Origin: Rhizobium sp. BK602 | GTDB taxonomy: Bacteria; Pseudomonadota; Alphaproteobacteria; Rhizobiales; Rhizobiaceae | NCBI RefSeq assembly: GCF_014195095.1 | Contig: NZ_JACIBC010000001.1 | Coordinates: forward strand, 248,001 to 312,000 | Length of the DNA: 64,000 nucleotides | Reading direction: 5' to 3' | Shown: piece by piece, positions 40,939 through 49,201 of the stretch | How positions within the stretch are numbered: the stretch's first letter is position 1 | Layout: the number at the start of each line of letters is the position of its first letter | The notes under the pieces: generated by a model | Seen by the model: the letters and a program-made list of their open reading frames with translations, nothing else | What the model was told of the DNA's origin: nothing | The model's database searches: none | Made by a program: the position numbers and the translations under genes

Positions 40939-41943
40939 GTGGGATCGCTTCAACTGAAATCCATCCGCAAGGCCTATGGTACCCATGATGTGCTGAAGGG
41001 CATCGATCTCGACGTCGAGGATGGCGAGTTCGTCATCTTCGTCGGCCCGTCCGGTTGCGGCAAGTCGACCCTGCTGCGCAGCATCGCCGGCCTCGAAGAC
41101 GTGACCTCCGGCGCGGTACTCATCAACGGCAGGGACGTGACCGTGACGCCGCCCGCCAAGCGTGGCATTTCCATGGTGTTCCAGTCTTACGCGCTCTATC
41201 CGCACCTGACGGTGAAGGACAATATGGGGCTCGGCCTGAAGCAGGCCGGCACCGCCAAGGAGGAAATCGAGGGCCGCGTCGCGAAGGCATCCGGCATGCT
41301 GTCGCTCGAGCCCTATCTCGCTCGCCGTCCGGCCGAGCTGTCCGGCGGCCAGCGCCAGCGCGTCGCCATCGGCCGCGCCATCGTGCGCGAGCCAGAGCTC
41401 TTCCTGTTCGACGAGCCGTTGTCGAATCTCGACGCGGCGCTGCGCGTCCAGACCCGCCTTGAAATCGCCCGGCTGCACCGCAGCCTGAAGGCGACGATGA
41501 TCTATGTCACCCATGATCAGGTCGAGGCCATGACGCTGGCCGACAAGATCGTGGTGATGAACGCCGGCGCCATCGAGCAGATCGGTTCGCCGATGGAGCT
41601 TTACAATCGCCCGGCCAATGTTTTCGTCGCCGGCTTCATCGGTTCGCCGCAGATGAATTTCATCTCCGCGGAAAAGCTCGGGGAAACCAGTGCGAAGACC
41701 ATCGGCATCCGTCCGGAGCATATCACGCTGTCGCGCGAGCAGGGGACGTGGGCGGCCAAGGTCATCCATGTCGAGCATCTCGGCGCCGATACGATCATCT
41801 ATCTCGAATCCGACCAGACCGGCCTTCTGACCGCACGCCTGTTCGGCGAGCATCAATATGAACCGGACGAGATGGTCTACGCGACCCCGGATGCGGGGCA
41901 CATGCACCGCTTCGACGAGAACGACCGGGCAATTCGCGCTTAA
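40939..41943 (+). CDS. ABC sugar transporter ATPase (UgpC/MalK type)
   Basis: The 334-residue ATPase starts at GTG 40939 (AAGGATAAGAG upstream). It has Walker [20 protein letters not shown] near residue 36, Q-loop [14 protein letters not shown], signature [17 protein letters not shown] near 135, Walker [17 protein letters not shown] near 155, the switch His in [14 protein letters not shown], and a C-terminal TOBE-type domain from ~235 with GIRPEHITL. It energises the permease pair upstream. It is the last gene before a terminator; the next gene, another GntR, has its own upstream region. Confidence 0.9.
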   Translation: MGSLQLKSIRKAYGTHDVLKGIDLDVEDGEFVIFVGPSGCGKSTLLRSIAGLEDVTSGAVLINGRDVTVTPPAKRGISMVFQSYALYPHLTVKDNMGLGLKQAGTAKEEIEGRVAKASGMLSLEPYLARRPAELSGGQRQRVAIGRAIVREPELFLFDEPLSNLDAALRVQTRLEIARLHRSLKATMIYVTHDQVEAMTLADKIVVMNAGAIEQIGSPMELYNRPANVFVAGFIGSPQMNFISAEKLGETSAKTIGIRPEHITLSREQGTWAAKVIHVEHLGADTIIYLESDQTGLLTARLFGEHQYEPDEMVYATPDAGHMHRFDENDRAIRA

Positions 41944-41965
41944 GCGGCTGTTTTGCGTATCCAGG

Positions 41966-41991
41966 GGCTCCGCTTCGGCGGAGCCTTTTTT
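41966..41991 (+). terminator. Intrinsic terminator after the sugar ABC operon
   Basis: GGCTCCGC at 41966-41973 and GCGGAGCC at 41978-41985 form an 8-bp stem closed by a TTCG loop, followed by six T residues (41986-41991). This ends the operon 23 bases after the ATPase stop. Confidence 0.9.
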
Positions 41992-42039
41992 ATTTGCCTT
42001 GTGACAGGCCGCAATATTCCGGTCGTCCGGATGAACTCA

Positions 42040-42052
42040 CATGACTGTCATG
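42040..42052 (+). promoter_or_regulatory. Small palindrome upstream of the second GntR gene
   Basis: CATGA at 42040-42044 and TCATG at 42048-42052 form a 5-bp inverted repeat with a 3-base spacer, 46 bases before the GntR start. It could be an autoregulatory operator, but the arms are short and it may be chance. Confidence 0.3.
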
Positions 42053-42097
42053 AGGCGGGATTATGTTGCATTCGAAAGACTTTAACGGGAGCCATGC

Positions 42098-42826
42098 ATG
42101 GAGACGATCGATCGCAAGAGTGGCAGCGCTCTCTGGCATCAGATCGGTGAAATCCTGGCGGCGGATATCGCCGCCGGGACGTTTGCCGCGGGTGCAAGGC
42201 TGCCGACGGAGCCGGAGCTGATGGACCGCTTCGGCGTCAGCCGCTTCACCGTCCGTCAGGCGCTTGCCCATCTGGAACAGCGCGGATTGGTGCGTGCCGA
42301 GCAGGGACGGGGGACTTTCGTGCACAAGGGCGTGCTGGACTATACGCTCTCGAAGAAGACGCGGTTTTCGAAAAACCTCATCGAGCAGGGCTTTGAACCT
42401 GGCGGCGAACTCCTGGTCCATGAGATCGTTCCGGCGTCGGAGCATGTCGCCGCTCGGCTGAAGCTTGACGAAGGTGTTCCGGTCATCCGCCGCCGTGGCG
42501 TGATGACGGCGGATGGCGTTCCGGTCGAGCTCGGTGAGACCTATTATCCGGCGGTGCGCTTTCCGGACTTCGATAGAGCGAGATTGCAATATCCGACGAT
42601 CACGGCGACACTCGCCAGCTATGGCATTCGCGACTACGAGCGCCTGTCGACCGAAATCGAGGCGCGCATGCCCAGCGCCGAAGAGGCGCGGCTGCTGCGG
42701 CAGCCGAAATCGGTGCCTGTCCTGGTGATCCTCAAGGTGGATGCCGATAGCGACGGCGTGCCGATTGCCTATGCCGAAACGGTATGGTCGTCCGAGCGGG
42801 TGACCTTCAAGGTCGATATGGGATAG
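42098..42826 (+). CDS. GntR-family transcription regulator with UTRA domain (second)
   Basis: The 242-residue protein (ATG 42098, GGGAGCC upstream) has the winged-helix domain at residues 8-72 with ARLPTEPELMDRFGVSRFTVRQAL, and a UTRA domain from ~85 with LDEGVPVIRRRGVMTADGVPVELGETYYP and IAYAETVWSSERVTFKVDM. It is co-directional with the sugar ABC operon but separated by a terminator. Its targets are unknown: it may act on the upstream operon or on a distant phosphonate- or sugar-type regulon. It is distinct in sequence from the GntR protein at 34410-35174. Confidence 0.8.
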   Translation: METIDRKSGSALWHQIGEILAADIAAGTFAAGARLPTEPELMDRFGVSRFTVRQALAHLEQRGLVRAEQGRGTFVHKGVLDYTLSKKTRFSKNLIEQGFEPGGELLVHEIVPASEHVAARLKLDEGVPVIRRRGVMTADGVPVELGETYYPAVRFPDFDRARLQYPTITATLASYGIRDYERLSTEIEARMPSAEEARLLRQPKSVPVLVILKVDADSDGVPIAYAETVWSSERVTFKVDMG

Positions 42827-42830
42827 GTAT

Positions 42831-43181
42831 CTATCGGTGGGATAGAATATTCACGACCTTGCCGAGGGGATCGCGGACATAGAAGCGGCGAACGCCCCAG
42901 GGTTCGTCGGTCAGTTCGTAGACGATTTCGAAATCCATCGACTTGGCGCGCTCATAAAGCTGGTCGACATCATCGGTCTCAATCGAGAGATCGGGAACGA
43001 GGGTGTCGGAACCGCCTTCGCTGGCTATGCTGATCTGCGGCGTGGCCGTCGCATCGGACGCGAAGGTCAGTATCCAGCCGTGGTCCATTGCTATGTCGGG
43101 GCCCAGCAGATCGCCGTAGAAAAGGCGGGCGCTATTGGGATCGGCGGCGTGAAGATTGGGAACGATGCGCAGAACGGTCAT
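42831..43181 (-). CDS. VOC-family (glyoxalase/bleomycin-resistance-like) protein
   Basis: From ATG 43181, with GAGGAGCG upstream, the protein has 116 residues; the frame is open 16 codons further without a better start. It has the paired beta-alpha-beta-beta-beta repeats of the VOC fold: RIVPNLHAADPNSARLFYGDLLG at the start and LSIETDDVDQLYERAKSMDFEIV in the second half, ending RRFYVRDPLGKVVNILSH. The C-terminal PLGKVVNI segment is typical. Metal and substrate are unknown. It is downstream of ribH2 on the same strand. Confidence 0.75.
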   Translation of the reverse strand: MTVLRIVPNLHAADPNSARLFYGDLLGPDIAMDHGWILTFASDATATPQISIASEGGSDTLVPDLSIETDDVDQLYERAKSMDFEIVYELTDEPWGVRRFYVRDPLGKVVNILSHR

Positions 43182-43238
43182 GACGCTCCTCGACGGAGAA
43201 ATGGAGGCGGGCCTTTGCCGCGCCTCCATCGTCTTACC

Positions 43239-43739
<501 letters not shown>

Positions 43740-43802
43740 TCAATATCCCTTGGGCGAACACGCGGGACCGCCGAGTCCCTCCTGCGAGGGGCTACCGATC
43801 CA

Positions 43803-43943
43803 GCTTGCTCTCTTCCATCCGGACTATACCGTCGGCTCCGGCATCTCACCGGATCTGCTGACCCTTCCGGCGACCGGAAGGCGCTCGCGGGCTCGAAGAT
43901 TTCTCTCCATACCGCCGGTGGGGAATTGCACCCCGCCCTGAGA
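43803..43943 (-). ncRNA. FMN riboswitch (RFN element) upstream of ribH2
   Basis: On the reverse strand the segment contains the conserved RFN blocks in order: TCTCAGGGCGGGGTGCAA at the 5' end, CCCACCGGCGGTAT, a variable stem with CGCGAGCGCC, GGTCAGCAGATCCGGTGA, GAGCCGACGGTATAGTCCGG and ATGGAAGAGAG. These match the six-helix FMN riboswitch consensus. The leader continues to the ribH2 start at 43715 with hairpin-forming GC sequence around 43760-43800, probably the expression platform. FMN binding should lower ribH2 expression. Confidence 0.92.
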
Positions 43944-43952
43944 ACGGTTTGG

Positions 43953-43980
43953 ACTATAAATGCGCTGCAACAGAAATCAA
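43953..43980 (-). promoter_or_regulatory. Sigma-70-type promoter for the ribH2 leader
   Basis: On the reverse strand, TTGATT (positions 43980-43975) and TATAGT (43958-43953) are separated by 16 bases, a good match to -35 and -10 elements. The likely transcription start is just before the RFN element, so the transcript begins with the riboswitch. Confidence 0.6.
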
Positions 43981-43982
43981 AG

Positions 43983-44008
43983 AAAAACGCCGGGCAATTT
44001 ACCCGGCG
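43983..44008 (-). terminator. Terminator of the leftward PotABCD-like operon
   Basis: On the reverse strand a CGCCGGG/CCCGGCG stem (43988-43994 and 43102-offset partner at 44002-44008) with a 7-base loop is followed by five T residues (complement of A at 43983-43987). It lies 25 bases after the ATPase stop at 44033 and ends that operon before the riboflavin promoter. Confidence 0.85.
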
Positions 44009-44032
44009 CTCGCGAAAAATCTGTTCTGTCCG

Positions 44033-45094
44033 TCAGTCCTGAATGACCAGAAGATCGGAAGCGGCAAAGCGCAACGTCACCCTCTCGCCGACGCTGGGCG
44101 GCATCATGCCGGGGCTGTTGAACATGTCGAAGGAAATCGTGTTGCCGCCGACATTCATGCGCGTGCGGATGACCGAGCCCAGGAAATGCGCCGAGGAGAC
44201 TTCGCCGGTCAGCGCGGTGTCGCCCTTGGCCGATTCGGCAAGCGAGCCCGCCTCGGGACGCAGCGCCAGCGATACGGTGTCGCCAGGTTTGTAGGCCGTG
44301 ACCGATTGCTTCAGCGTCACGCCCTGGTCGCCGATCATGATGCGGTTGCTGTCGGGGTCGACGACCTTGCCTTCGATCAGGTTCAGGGTGCCGACGAAGG
44401 AGGCGACGAAGCGGGTGGCCGGCGTGTTGTAGATCTCGAAGGGCGTGCCGATCTGGTCGGCGCGGCCGGCATTCATGACGACGATGCGGTCGGAGATCGA
44501 CAGGGCCTCTTCCTGGTCGTGCGTCACGAAGACGGTGGTAATGCCGAGCTGCTGCTGGATGGCGCGGATTTCCTCGCGCAGCGACACACGGATCTTGGCG
44601 TCGAGCGCCGAGAGCGGCTCGTCGAGCAGCAGCACCTGCGGTTTCACGGCAATGGCGCGGGCGAGCGCCACGCGCTGCTGCTGGCCGCCGGACATCTGGT
44701 AGGGGTAGCGGTTGGCAAGATGATCGAGCTTGATCAGGCCGAGCATTTCCTTGACGCGTTTGTCGATGTCGGGCTTGGCCATGCCGGCGACCTTGAGGCC
44801 GAAGGCGACATTGTCGTGCACGGTCATGTTCGGAAACAGTGCATAGGCCTGAAACACCATGCCGATATTGCGCTGGTTCGGCTTCAGCGGCCGCTGATCC
44901 TTGCCGTTGATCGTGAGGGTTCCGGCGGTCGGGCTTTCAAAGCCTGCGATCATGCGCAGAACCGTCGTCTTGCCACAGCCTGATGGTCCGAGGAAGGAGA
45001 TGAACTCTCCCTTCTCGATATGCATGGTGAAGTCGTGAACGACCTGGACCTCGCCGAAGGATTTTTTGAGATGGGTAAGTTCGAGAAAAGCCAT
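44033..45094 (-). CDS. ABC transporter ATPase, PotA-like
   Basis: The 353-residue ATPase has Walker A FLGPSGCGKTTVLRMIAGFES near residue 35, Q-loop MVFQAYALFPNMTV, signature QMSGGQQQRVALARAIA near 135, Walker B VLLLDEPLSALDAKIR near 157 and the switch His in FVTHDQEEALSISD. The C-terminal third is a TOBE domain with VSLALRPEAGSLA. It belongs to the polyamine/iron/phosphonate-type ATPases. It is the last gene of the four-gene importer, with 11 bases between it and the permease before it. The substrate is not known from sequence. Confidence 0.9.
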   Translation of the reverse strand: MAFLELTHLKKSFGEVQVVHDFTMHIEKGEFISFLGPSGCGKTTVLRMIAGFESPTAGTLTINGKDQRPLKPNQRNIGMVFQAYALFPNMTVHDNVAFGLKVAGMAKPDIDKRVKEMLGLIKLDHLANRYPYQMSGGQQQRVALARAIAVKPQVLLLDEPLSALDAKIRVSLREEIRAIQQQLGITTVFVTHDQEEALSISDRIVVMNAGRADQIGTPFEIYNTPATRFVASFVGTLNLIEGKVVDPDSNRIMIGDQGVTLKQSVTAYKPGDTVSLALRPEAGSLAESAKGDTALTGEVSSAHFLGSVIRTRMNVGGNTISFDMFNSPGMMPPSVGERVTLRFAASDLLVIQD

Positions 45095-45105
45095 GGTGAG
45101 GAGCC

Positions 45106-45894
45106 TTACGCCTTAATCGGAGCGGATTTGGAGAAACGGGAGACGAGCTGCAGGAGGCCCATGCTGAGCCAGGTCACGGCGAGCGCGATGATCGCCAGCG
45201 CGGACGACTGATAGGCCTGGTTGGCGCCGACAAGCTGCATGTAGGGGCCGAATGCCGGGCGATTGAGCAGCGATGCCATGGTGAATTCGCCCATGACGAT
45301 CGCGAGCGTGATGAAAGCGCCTGATAGTACGCCGCTCATGACATTGGGAAAGATGCATTTGAACATGATCGTCGTCCATGTGGCACCTAGGCTTTCCGCC
45401 GCCTCCGTCAGCGTCCCCACATCGATCGTCCGCATCGCCGTGTCGACAGACCGATACATATAGGGCAGCGACAGCACGATGTAGGAGCAGACGAGCAGGA
45501 TATTCGTGGTTCCATTATAGCCCGTCAGCGGCAGGATCGACGACGAATTATAGAGGCGCAGATAGCCGAAGACGATGACGATCGCCGGAATGACCAGCGG
45601 CATCAGCGTGATGAATTCCACGATCGGGCGTATTTGCGGCAGGCGCAGGCGAACCCAGTAAGCCGTCGGCACGACAAGCAGCATGCCGAAGACGATGGTC
45701 AGCAGCGCCATCAGCATGGAATAGCCGAAGGCATACAGGAATTGCGAATCGGAAAAGACCGATGCGTAGGCGTCGAAACTATAGGCATTGCGGCGCATGC
45801 GCAGCGAGAATTCCAGCGTGCCGATCAGCGGCACGATGAAATAGATGGCACCGATGATAACCGCGATCCAGGCAAAGAATTTCTGTAATTTCAT
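45106..45894 (-). CDS. ABC transporter permease, PotC-like
   Basis: From ATG 45894, which overlaps the previous stop as ATGA, the protein has 262 residues; a GTG three codons upstream (45903) is an alternative. It has about six hydrophobic helices, the first FFAWIAVIIGAIYFIVPLIG, and the EAA loop EAAESLGATWTTIMFKCIFPNVMSGV near residue 165. This is the second permease subunit of the polyamine-like importer and pairs with the gene directly upstream. Confidence 0.85.
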   Translation of the reverse strand: MKLQKFFAWIAVIIGAIYFIVPLIGTLEFSLRMRRNAYSFDAYASVFSDSQFLYAFGYSMLMALLTIVFGMLLVVPTAYWVRLRLPQIRPIVEFITLMPLVIPAIVIVFGYLRLYNSSSILPLTGYNGTTNILLVCSYIVLSLPYMYRSVDTAMRTIDVGTLTEAAESLGATWTTIMFKCIFPNVMSGVLSGAFITLAIVMGEFTMASLLNRPAFGPYMQLVGANQAYQSSALAIIALAVTWLSMGLLQLVSRFSKSAPIKA

Positions 45895-46784
45895 TTTTGC
45901 CACCGTTCGGCGCGGATGCGCATCAGAATATAGATGACGTTGGAGATGCCGGTGATGACGATCATGCCGAGCGCCATGGCATATCCGAGGTTGGCGTTAT
46001 GCAGCACATCGCCCCGAATTTGCGCATAGAGCTGGATCGGAACGATGTTGAGCGAGCTGCCGGTGAGCGCAATCGCGGTCGCGATGGCGCCGAACGCATT
46101 GGCAAACAGCAGCAGCGTCGTGCCGAGCAGGCTTGGCCACAGGATGGGGAGCGCCACCATCATCCAATATTGTCCGTTTGTGGCGCCGAGGATGGAGGCG
46201 GCTTCGCGCCACTCTTTCTTCATGCCGTCCAATGCCGGCGTGATGATCAGGACCATCAGCGGGATCTGGAAATACATATAGGTGATGGTGAGGCCGAGGA
46301 AACTATAGAGATTGAAGCCGGTCGAATAGAGACTGAAGCCGAACCAGTTCATCATCAGCACGGTGACGAGACCAAGGCGTCCGATCGTGGCGATGAAGGC
46401 GAAGGCCAGCGGCACGCCGGCGAAATTGGAGGCGACGCCCGAAAAGGTGAGGAATACGTGGCGTATCCAGGCCGGCAATCCGCCCATCACCAGTGCCCAG
46501 GCCAGATAGAAGCCGATCAGCGCGCCGCCCAGCGCGGAGGCGACCGACACTTTGATGCTGATCCAGTAGGAGTCCATGATGGACTTCGTGAACAAGTCCG
46601 CGATGTTCTTGAGCGTGAGGCTGCCGTCGGGCGTCAGGAACGCGCCGGCGACCAGATAGATGGTCGGGAGGATCAGGAACAGCAGCGCGAAGATCAGAAA
46701 GGGCGCGATACCCAGCCAGTCGACTACGGCGCGTTTGCTGATCAGGGGAGCGGAGCTGATCGTTGATGTTGTGACGGTGCTCAT
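45891..46784 (-). CDS. ABC transporter permease, PotB-like
   Basis: From ATG 46784 the protein has 297 residues; the frame is open a few codons further. It starts STVTTSTISSAPLISKRAVVDWLGIAPFL and has about six helices and an EAA loop REAASILGATNGQYWMMVALPILWPSLLG near residue 195. It overlaps the next permease by 4 bases. A strong GC hairpin lies between the binding-protein gene and this one, so permease expression is probably reduced relative to the binding protein. Confidence 0.85.
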   Translation of the reverse strand: MSTVTTSTISSAPLISKRAVVDWLGIAPFLIFALLFLILPTIYLVAGAFLTPDGSLTLKNIADLFTKSIMDSYWISIKVSVASALGGALIGFYLAWALVMGGLPAWIRHVFLTFSGVASNFAGVPLAFAFIATIGRLGLVTVLMMNWFGFSLYSTGFNLYSFLGLTITYMYFQIPLMVLIITPALDGMKKEWREAASILGATNGQYWMMVALPILWPSLLGTTLLLFANAFGAIATAIALTGSSLNIVPIQLYAQIRGDVLHNANLGYAMALGMIVITGISNVIYILMRIRAERWQK

Positions 46785-46808
46785 GAAAGGCCCAGTTTGC
46801 AGCATCGA

Positions 46809-46842
46809 AAAACGGAAAACCTCCCCGCCGGGGCGGGGAGGT
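46809..46842 (-). terminator. Attenuating hairpin between binding protein and permease genes
   Basis: ACCTCCCCGC at 46819-46828 is perfectly complementary to 46833-46842 with a 4-base loop. On the reverse strand the stem is followed by TTTTCCGTTTTTCG. It sits 15 bases after the binding-protein stop. This looks like a partial terminator giving more binding protein than membrane subunits. Confidence 0.75.
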
Positions 46843-46856
46843 CATGTCTGGTCTGA

Positions 46857-47960
46857 TTACTGTACGTTCGAACCGACGACAGAGTCCCAGTTGGTGGTGA
46901 TTGCGGTCTTGCCGGCGGCCTGTTCGTCGAGCGTCGGGAAGACAGCCTTTTCATAGGCGGCGGCCGGCGGCAGCTTGTCGAGAAGCTCCTGCGGGACCTT
47001 CTTGTTCTTTGCCAGGTCGTTGAAGCGGATCGGGTGGCAATAGCCCTTCAGCCAGCCGATCTGGCCTTCGTCGGAATAGAGGAACTCCATCCAGAGCTTG
47101 GCGGCGTTCGGATGCGGAGCGAAAGCCGAGATCGCCTGCACGTAGACGCCTGCGACGACGCCGGAAGCCGGAACGGTGACTTCGACCGGCGGGTTGCCGT
47201 TCAGGCTGTCGCGCCATGCGAGGCCGTTATAGTCCCATGCGACGACGATCGGGGTGGCGCCCTGAGCGAGCGAAGCGGACTTGCCGATGACCGGAACGAA
47301 GTTGCCAGCCTTGTTGAGCTGGGCGAAGTACTTCAGGCCGGCTTCGCCGATCTTGGTGGCATCCTTTTCGCCAGCGGCGAGGCCGGCGGCGTAGGCGGCC
47401 TGGACGGCCTGGTTGGAGGTGCGCGGGTCGCCGGCGAGCGAGACGGTGTTGGCATATTCCGGCTTCAGCAGGTCAGCCCAATCCTTCGGCGGGTTCTTCA
47501 CGACATCCTTGTTGGTGACGAAGGACAGAACGCCGTAATAGTCGCCATACCAGTAGCCGTCGGCATCCTTGGCGCTGTCTGGAATGGAGTCCCAGGTCGA
47601 GACCTTGTAAGGCTGGATCAGACCGTCTTTCTTGGCGGAGGGGCCGAAGGAGAGACCGACGTCGATCACGTCCGGAGCCTGCGGGCCGGTGTTGCCCTTG
47701 TTGGCGCGGATGGCTTCGACTTCGTCGCCCGAACCGGCATCCGGATTGAGCTCATTGACCTCGATACCGTACTTGGCCTTGAAAGCAGCGATCAGGTCGC
47801 CGTAACCGCACCAGTTGTGGGGCAGGGCAATCGTGGTCAGCGTGCCTTCCTTCTTGGCGGCGGCGATGAGGTCGGCGCTCGGTTCGGCGGCGGCGATGGC
47901 GCTCGAGGCGACAAGCATCGCGGTGGAAAGCGTCAGAAGTCGATGAATTTTCGAGATCAC
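46857..47960 (-). CDS. ABC transporter substrate-binding protein (PotD-like/family 2)
   Basis: The best start is GTG 47960, with AAAGGAGGA just upstream; an earlier open stretch to 48002 lacks one. The product has 367 residues with a signal peptide (HRLLTLSTAMLVASSAIAAAE). The mature part has NWCGYGDLIAAFKAKYGIEVNELNPDAGSGDEVEAI, WYGDYYGVLSFVTNKDVV near 145, and a VVAWDYNGLAWRD segment near 245, like spermidine/iron/aminoethylphosphonate-type binding proteins. It is the first gene of the leftward importer operon and lies next to an RpiR regulator and an amine/amino-acid type catabolic cluster, so an amine or amino-acid-derived ligand is plausible. Confidence 0.85.
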   Translation of the reverse strand: MISKIHRLLTLSTAMLVASSAIAAAEPSADLIAAAKKEGTLTTIALPHNWCGYGDLIAAFKAKYGIEVNELNPDAGSGDEVEAIRANKGNTGPQAPDVIDVGLSFGPSAKKDGLIQPYKVSTWDSIPDSAKDADGYWYGDYYGVLSFVTNKDVVKNPPKDWADLLKPEYANTVSLAGDPRTSNQAVQAAYAAGLAAGEKDATKIGEAGLKYFAQLNKAGNFVPVIGKSASLAQGATPIVVAWDYNGLAWRDSLNGNPPVEVTVPASGVVAGVYVQAISAFAPHPNAAKLWMEFLYSDEGQIGWLKGYCHPIRFNDLAKNKKVPQELLDKLPPAAAYEKAVFPTLDEQAAGKTAITTNWDSVVGSNVQ

Positions 47961-48048
47961 TGGTATTCCTCCTTTTGGGTTTTCAGTGTCTGGCGTTGCC
48001 ATTAATGACGTTGCATGAATGTTGTGTGACGGCTTGAAGGCGTTGTGT

Positions 48049-48085
48049 TTCCCGAAAACTCCGAGGATTTACTTTTATTCGGGAA
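48049..48085. other. 8-bp inverted repeat between RpiR gene and binding-protein gene
   Basis: TTCCCGAA at 48049-48056 and TTCGGGAA at 48078-48085 are perfectly complementary, 21 bases apart, in the 188-base region that should hold the importer promoter. It may be a regulator site or part of a transcript end for the RpiR gene; there is no T-run directly after it on the leftward strand. Confidence 0.4.
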
Positions 48086-48148
48086 CCGTGACAGCTACTG
48101 TTTTGTCCGTCGGCCCGGAGGCCATAATTTTATACTTCCCCTTCTTTA

Positions 48149-49021
48149 TTAGCTTAGTTTCCGGAACAGCCTCGTTTGCTCGAAAAGGCCCTCCAGGGTC
48201 TTCATGCGTTCGCTCGTCTCATCCCAGGTCGAACTCTGCACCGCTTCGATCAGGGCTTCGACGATGAAAAGGGTGACGACGGAGGAATCCCAGGCCGATG
48301 GCGCCTCGATCTGCACGCGAAACGTGTATTTCGCGTGCTTGCCAGCCGGCGTTGCCCATTGGTCGGTGAAGACGATGATCTCCGCGCCGCGGCGGCGTGC
48401 CGCTGCGGCCAGATTGACCATTTCCTGCTCGTAGCGGCGGATGTCGAAGATCACCAGCAGATCGCCGGGATTCATGTTCAGGACATATTGCGGCCAGGCG
48501 CTGGAGTTGGAGGAGAGCAGCGTCGTGTTCGGGCGGATGACCTGCATGTGGGTGAAGAAATATTCCGCAAGCGCGCCGGTGATGCGCCCGCCGACGAAAT
48601 ACAGCCCGCGTTTGCGTTCCGACAGCAGCGCGGCGACATTGTCGAAGGTTGCGGCGTCGATATCGGTCAGCGTCTGGCGCAGATTGCCCATGATGGCATC
48701 GGCGAAACGGTTCAGGATATGGGTGCCGGGAGCGTTGGACGCCCAGCGGTCGTGCTTGGTCAGCGGATTGGAGATGGTCGCCTCGACCTCCTGATGGAGG
48801 CGCGACTGGAAATCAGGATAGCCCTTGAAGCCGAGCTTCTGCACCATGCGTGCAACGGTCGGCGTTGACACGCGCGCATTTTCGGCGACCGTCGTAATGC
48901 TGCCCAGCCCCGACACAGGGTAGTTGTCGAGCAGACTCTTTGCGAGCTGCTTTTCGGCGCGCGTCAGCGCGTCGAATTGGGCATGAATCACGTCTGAAAC
49001 TGTCTTCGACGCATTGCTCAA
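48149..49021 (-). CDS. RpiR/MurR-family transcription regulator
   Basis: Starting from TTG 49021, with GGGGAGC upstream, the protein has 290 residues. The N-terminal helix-turn-helix domain (residues ~1-80) has FDALTRAEKQLAKSLLDNYP and SITTVAENARVSTPTVARMVQKLGFKGYPDFQSRLH. The C-terminal SIS domain includes LYFVGGRITGALAEYFFTHMQVI and NPGDLLVIFDIRRYEQEMVNLAAAARRRGAEIIVFTDQ. SIS domains usually bind phosphosugars, but members also control amine and amino-acid catabolism. It is placed between the importer operon and the divergent catabolic genes, so both are probable targets. An AT-rich palindrome in the divergent region is a candidate site. Confidence 0.85.
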   Translation of the reverse strand: MSNASKTVSDVIHAQFDALTRAEKQLAKSLLDNYPVSGLGSITTVAENARVSTPTVARMVQKLGFKGYPDFQSRLHQEVEATISNPLTKHDRWASNAPGTHILNRFADAIMGNLRQTLTDIDAATFDNVAALLSERKRGLYFVGGRITGALAEYFFTHMQVIRPNTTLLSSNSSAWPQYVLNMNPGDLLVIFDIRRYEQEMVNLAAAARRRGAEIIVFTDQWATPAGKHAKYTFRVQIEAPSAWDSSVVTLFIVEALIEAVQSSTWDETSERMKTLEGLFEQTRLFRKLS

Positions 49022-49151
49022 TCTGTTTTTGCTCCCCGGGACGGTCTTATGCCAGTCTCCTGAGGACGATATAACAACGCTGTCACATTTCGAGTCAATG
49101 TCACAAATGAAGAAATAATTTCAGTTTACGGTTGACAGTCGCCAAAACCTG

Positions 49152-49175
49152 AAGAATTCTTTTCTTATAAGAATT
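49152..49175 (+). promoter_or_regulatory. Overlapping AT-rich palindromes in the RpiR/amidohydrolase promoter region
   Basis: AAGAATTCTT at 49152-49161 is a perfect palindrome, and TTCTTATAAGAA at 49162-49173 is a second perfect palindrome right next to it; together AATTCTT (49155-49161) and AAGAATT (49169-49175) form a spaced repeat. The block is 27 bases before the amidohydrolase start in a 180-base divergent region and is the best candidate operator for the RpiR protein. Confidence 0.55.
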
Positions 49176-49201
49176 TTATCAAGAGCGATGGGGCGCCTTC
49201 A

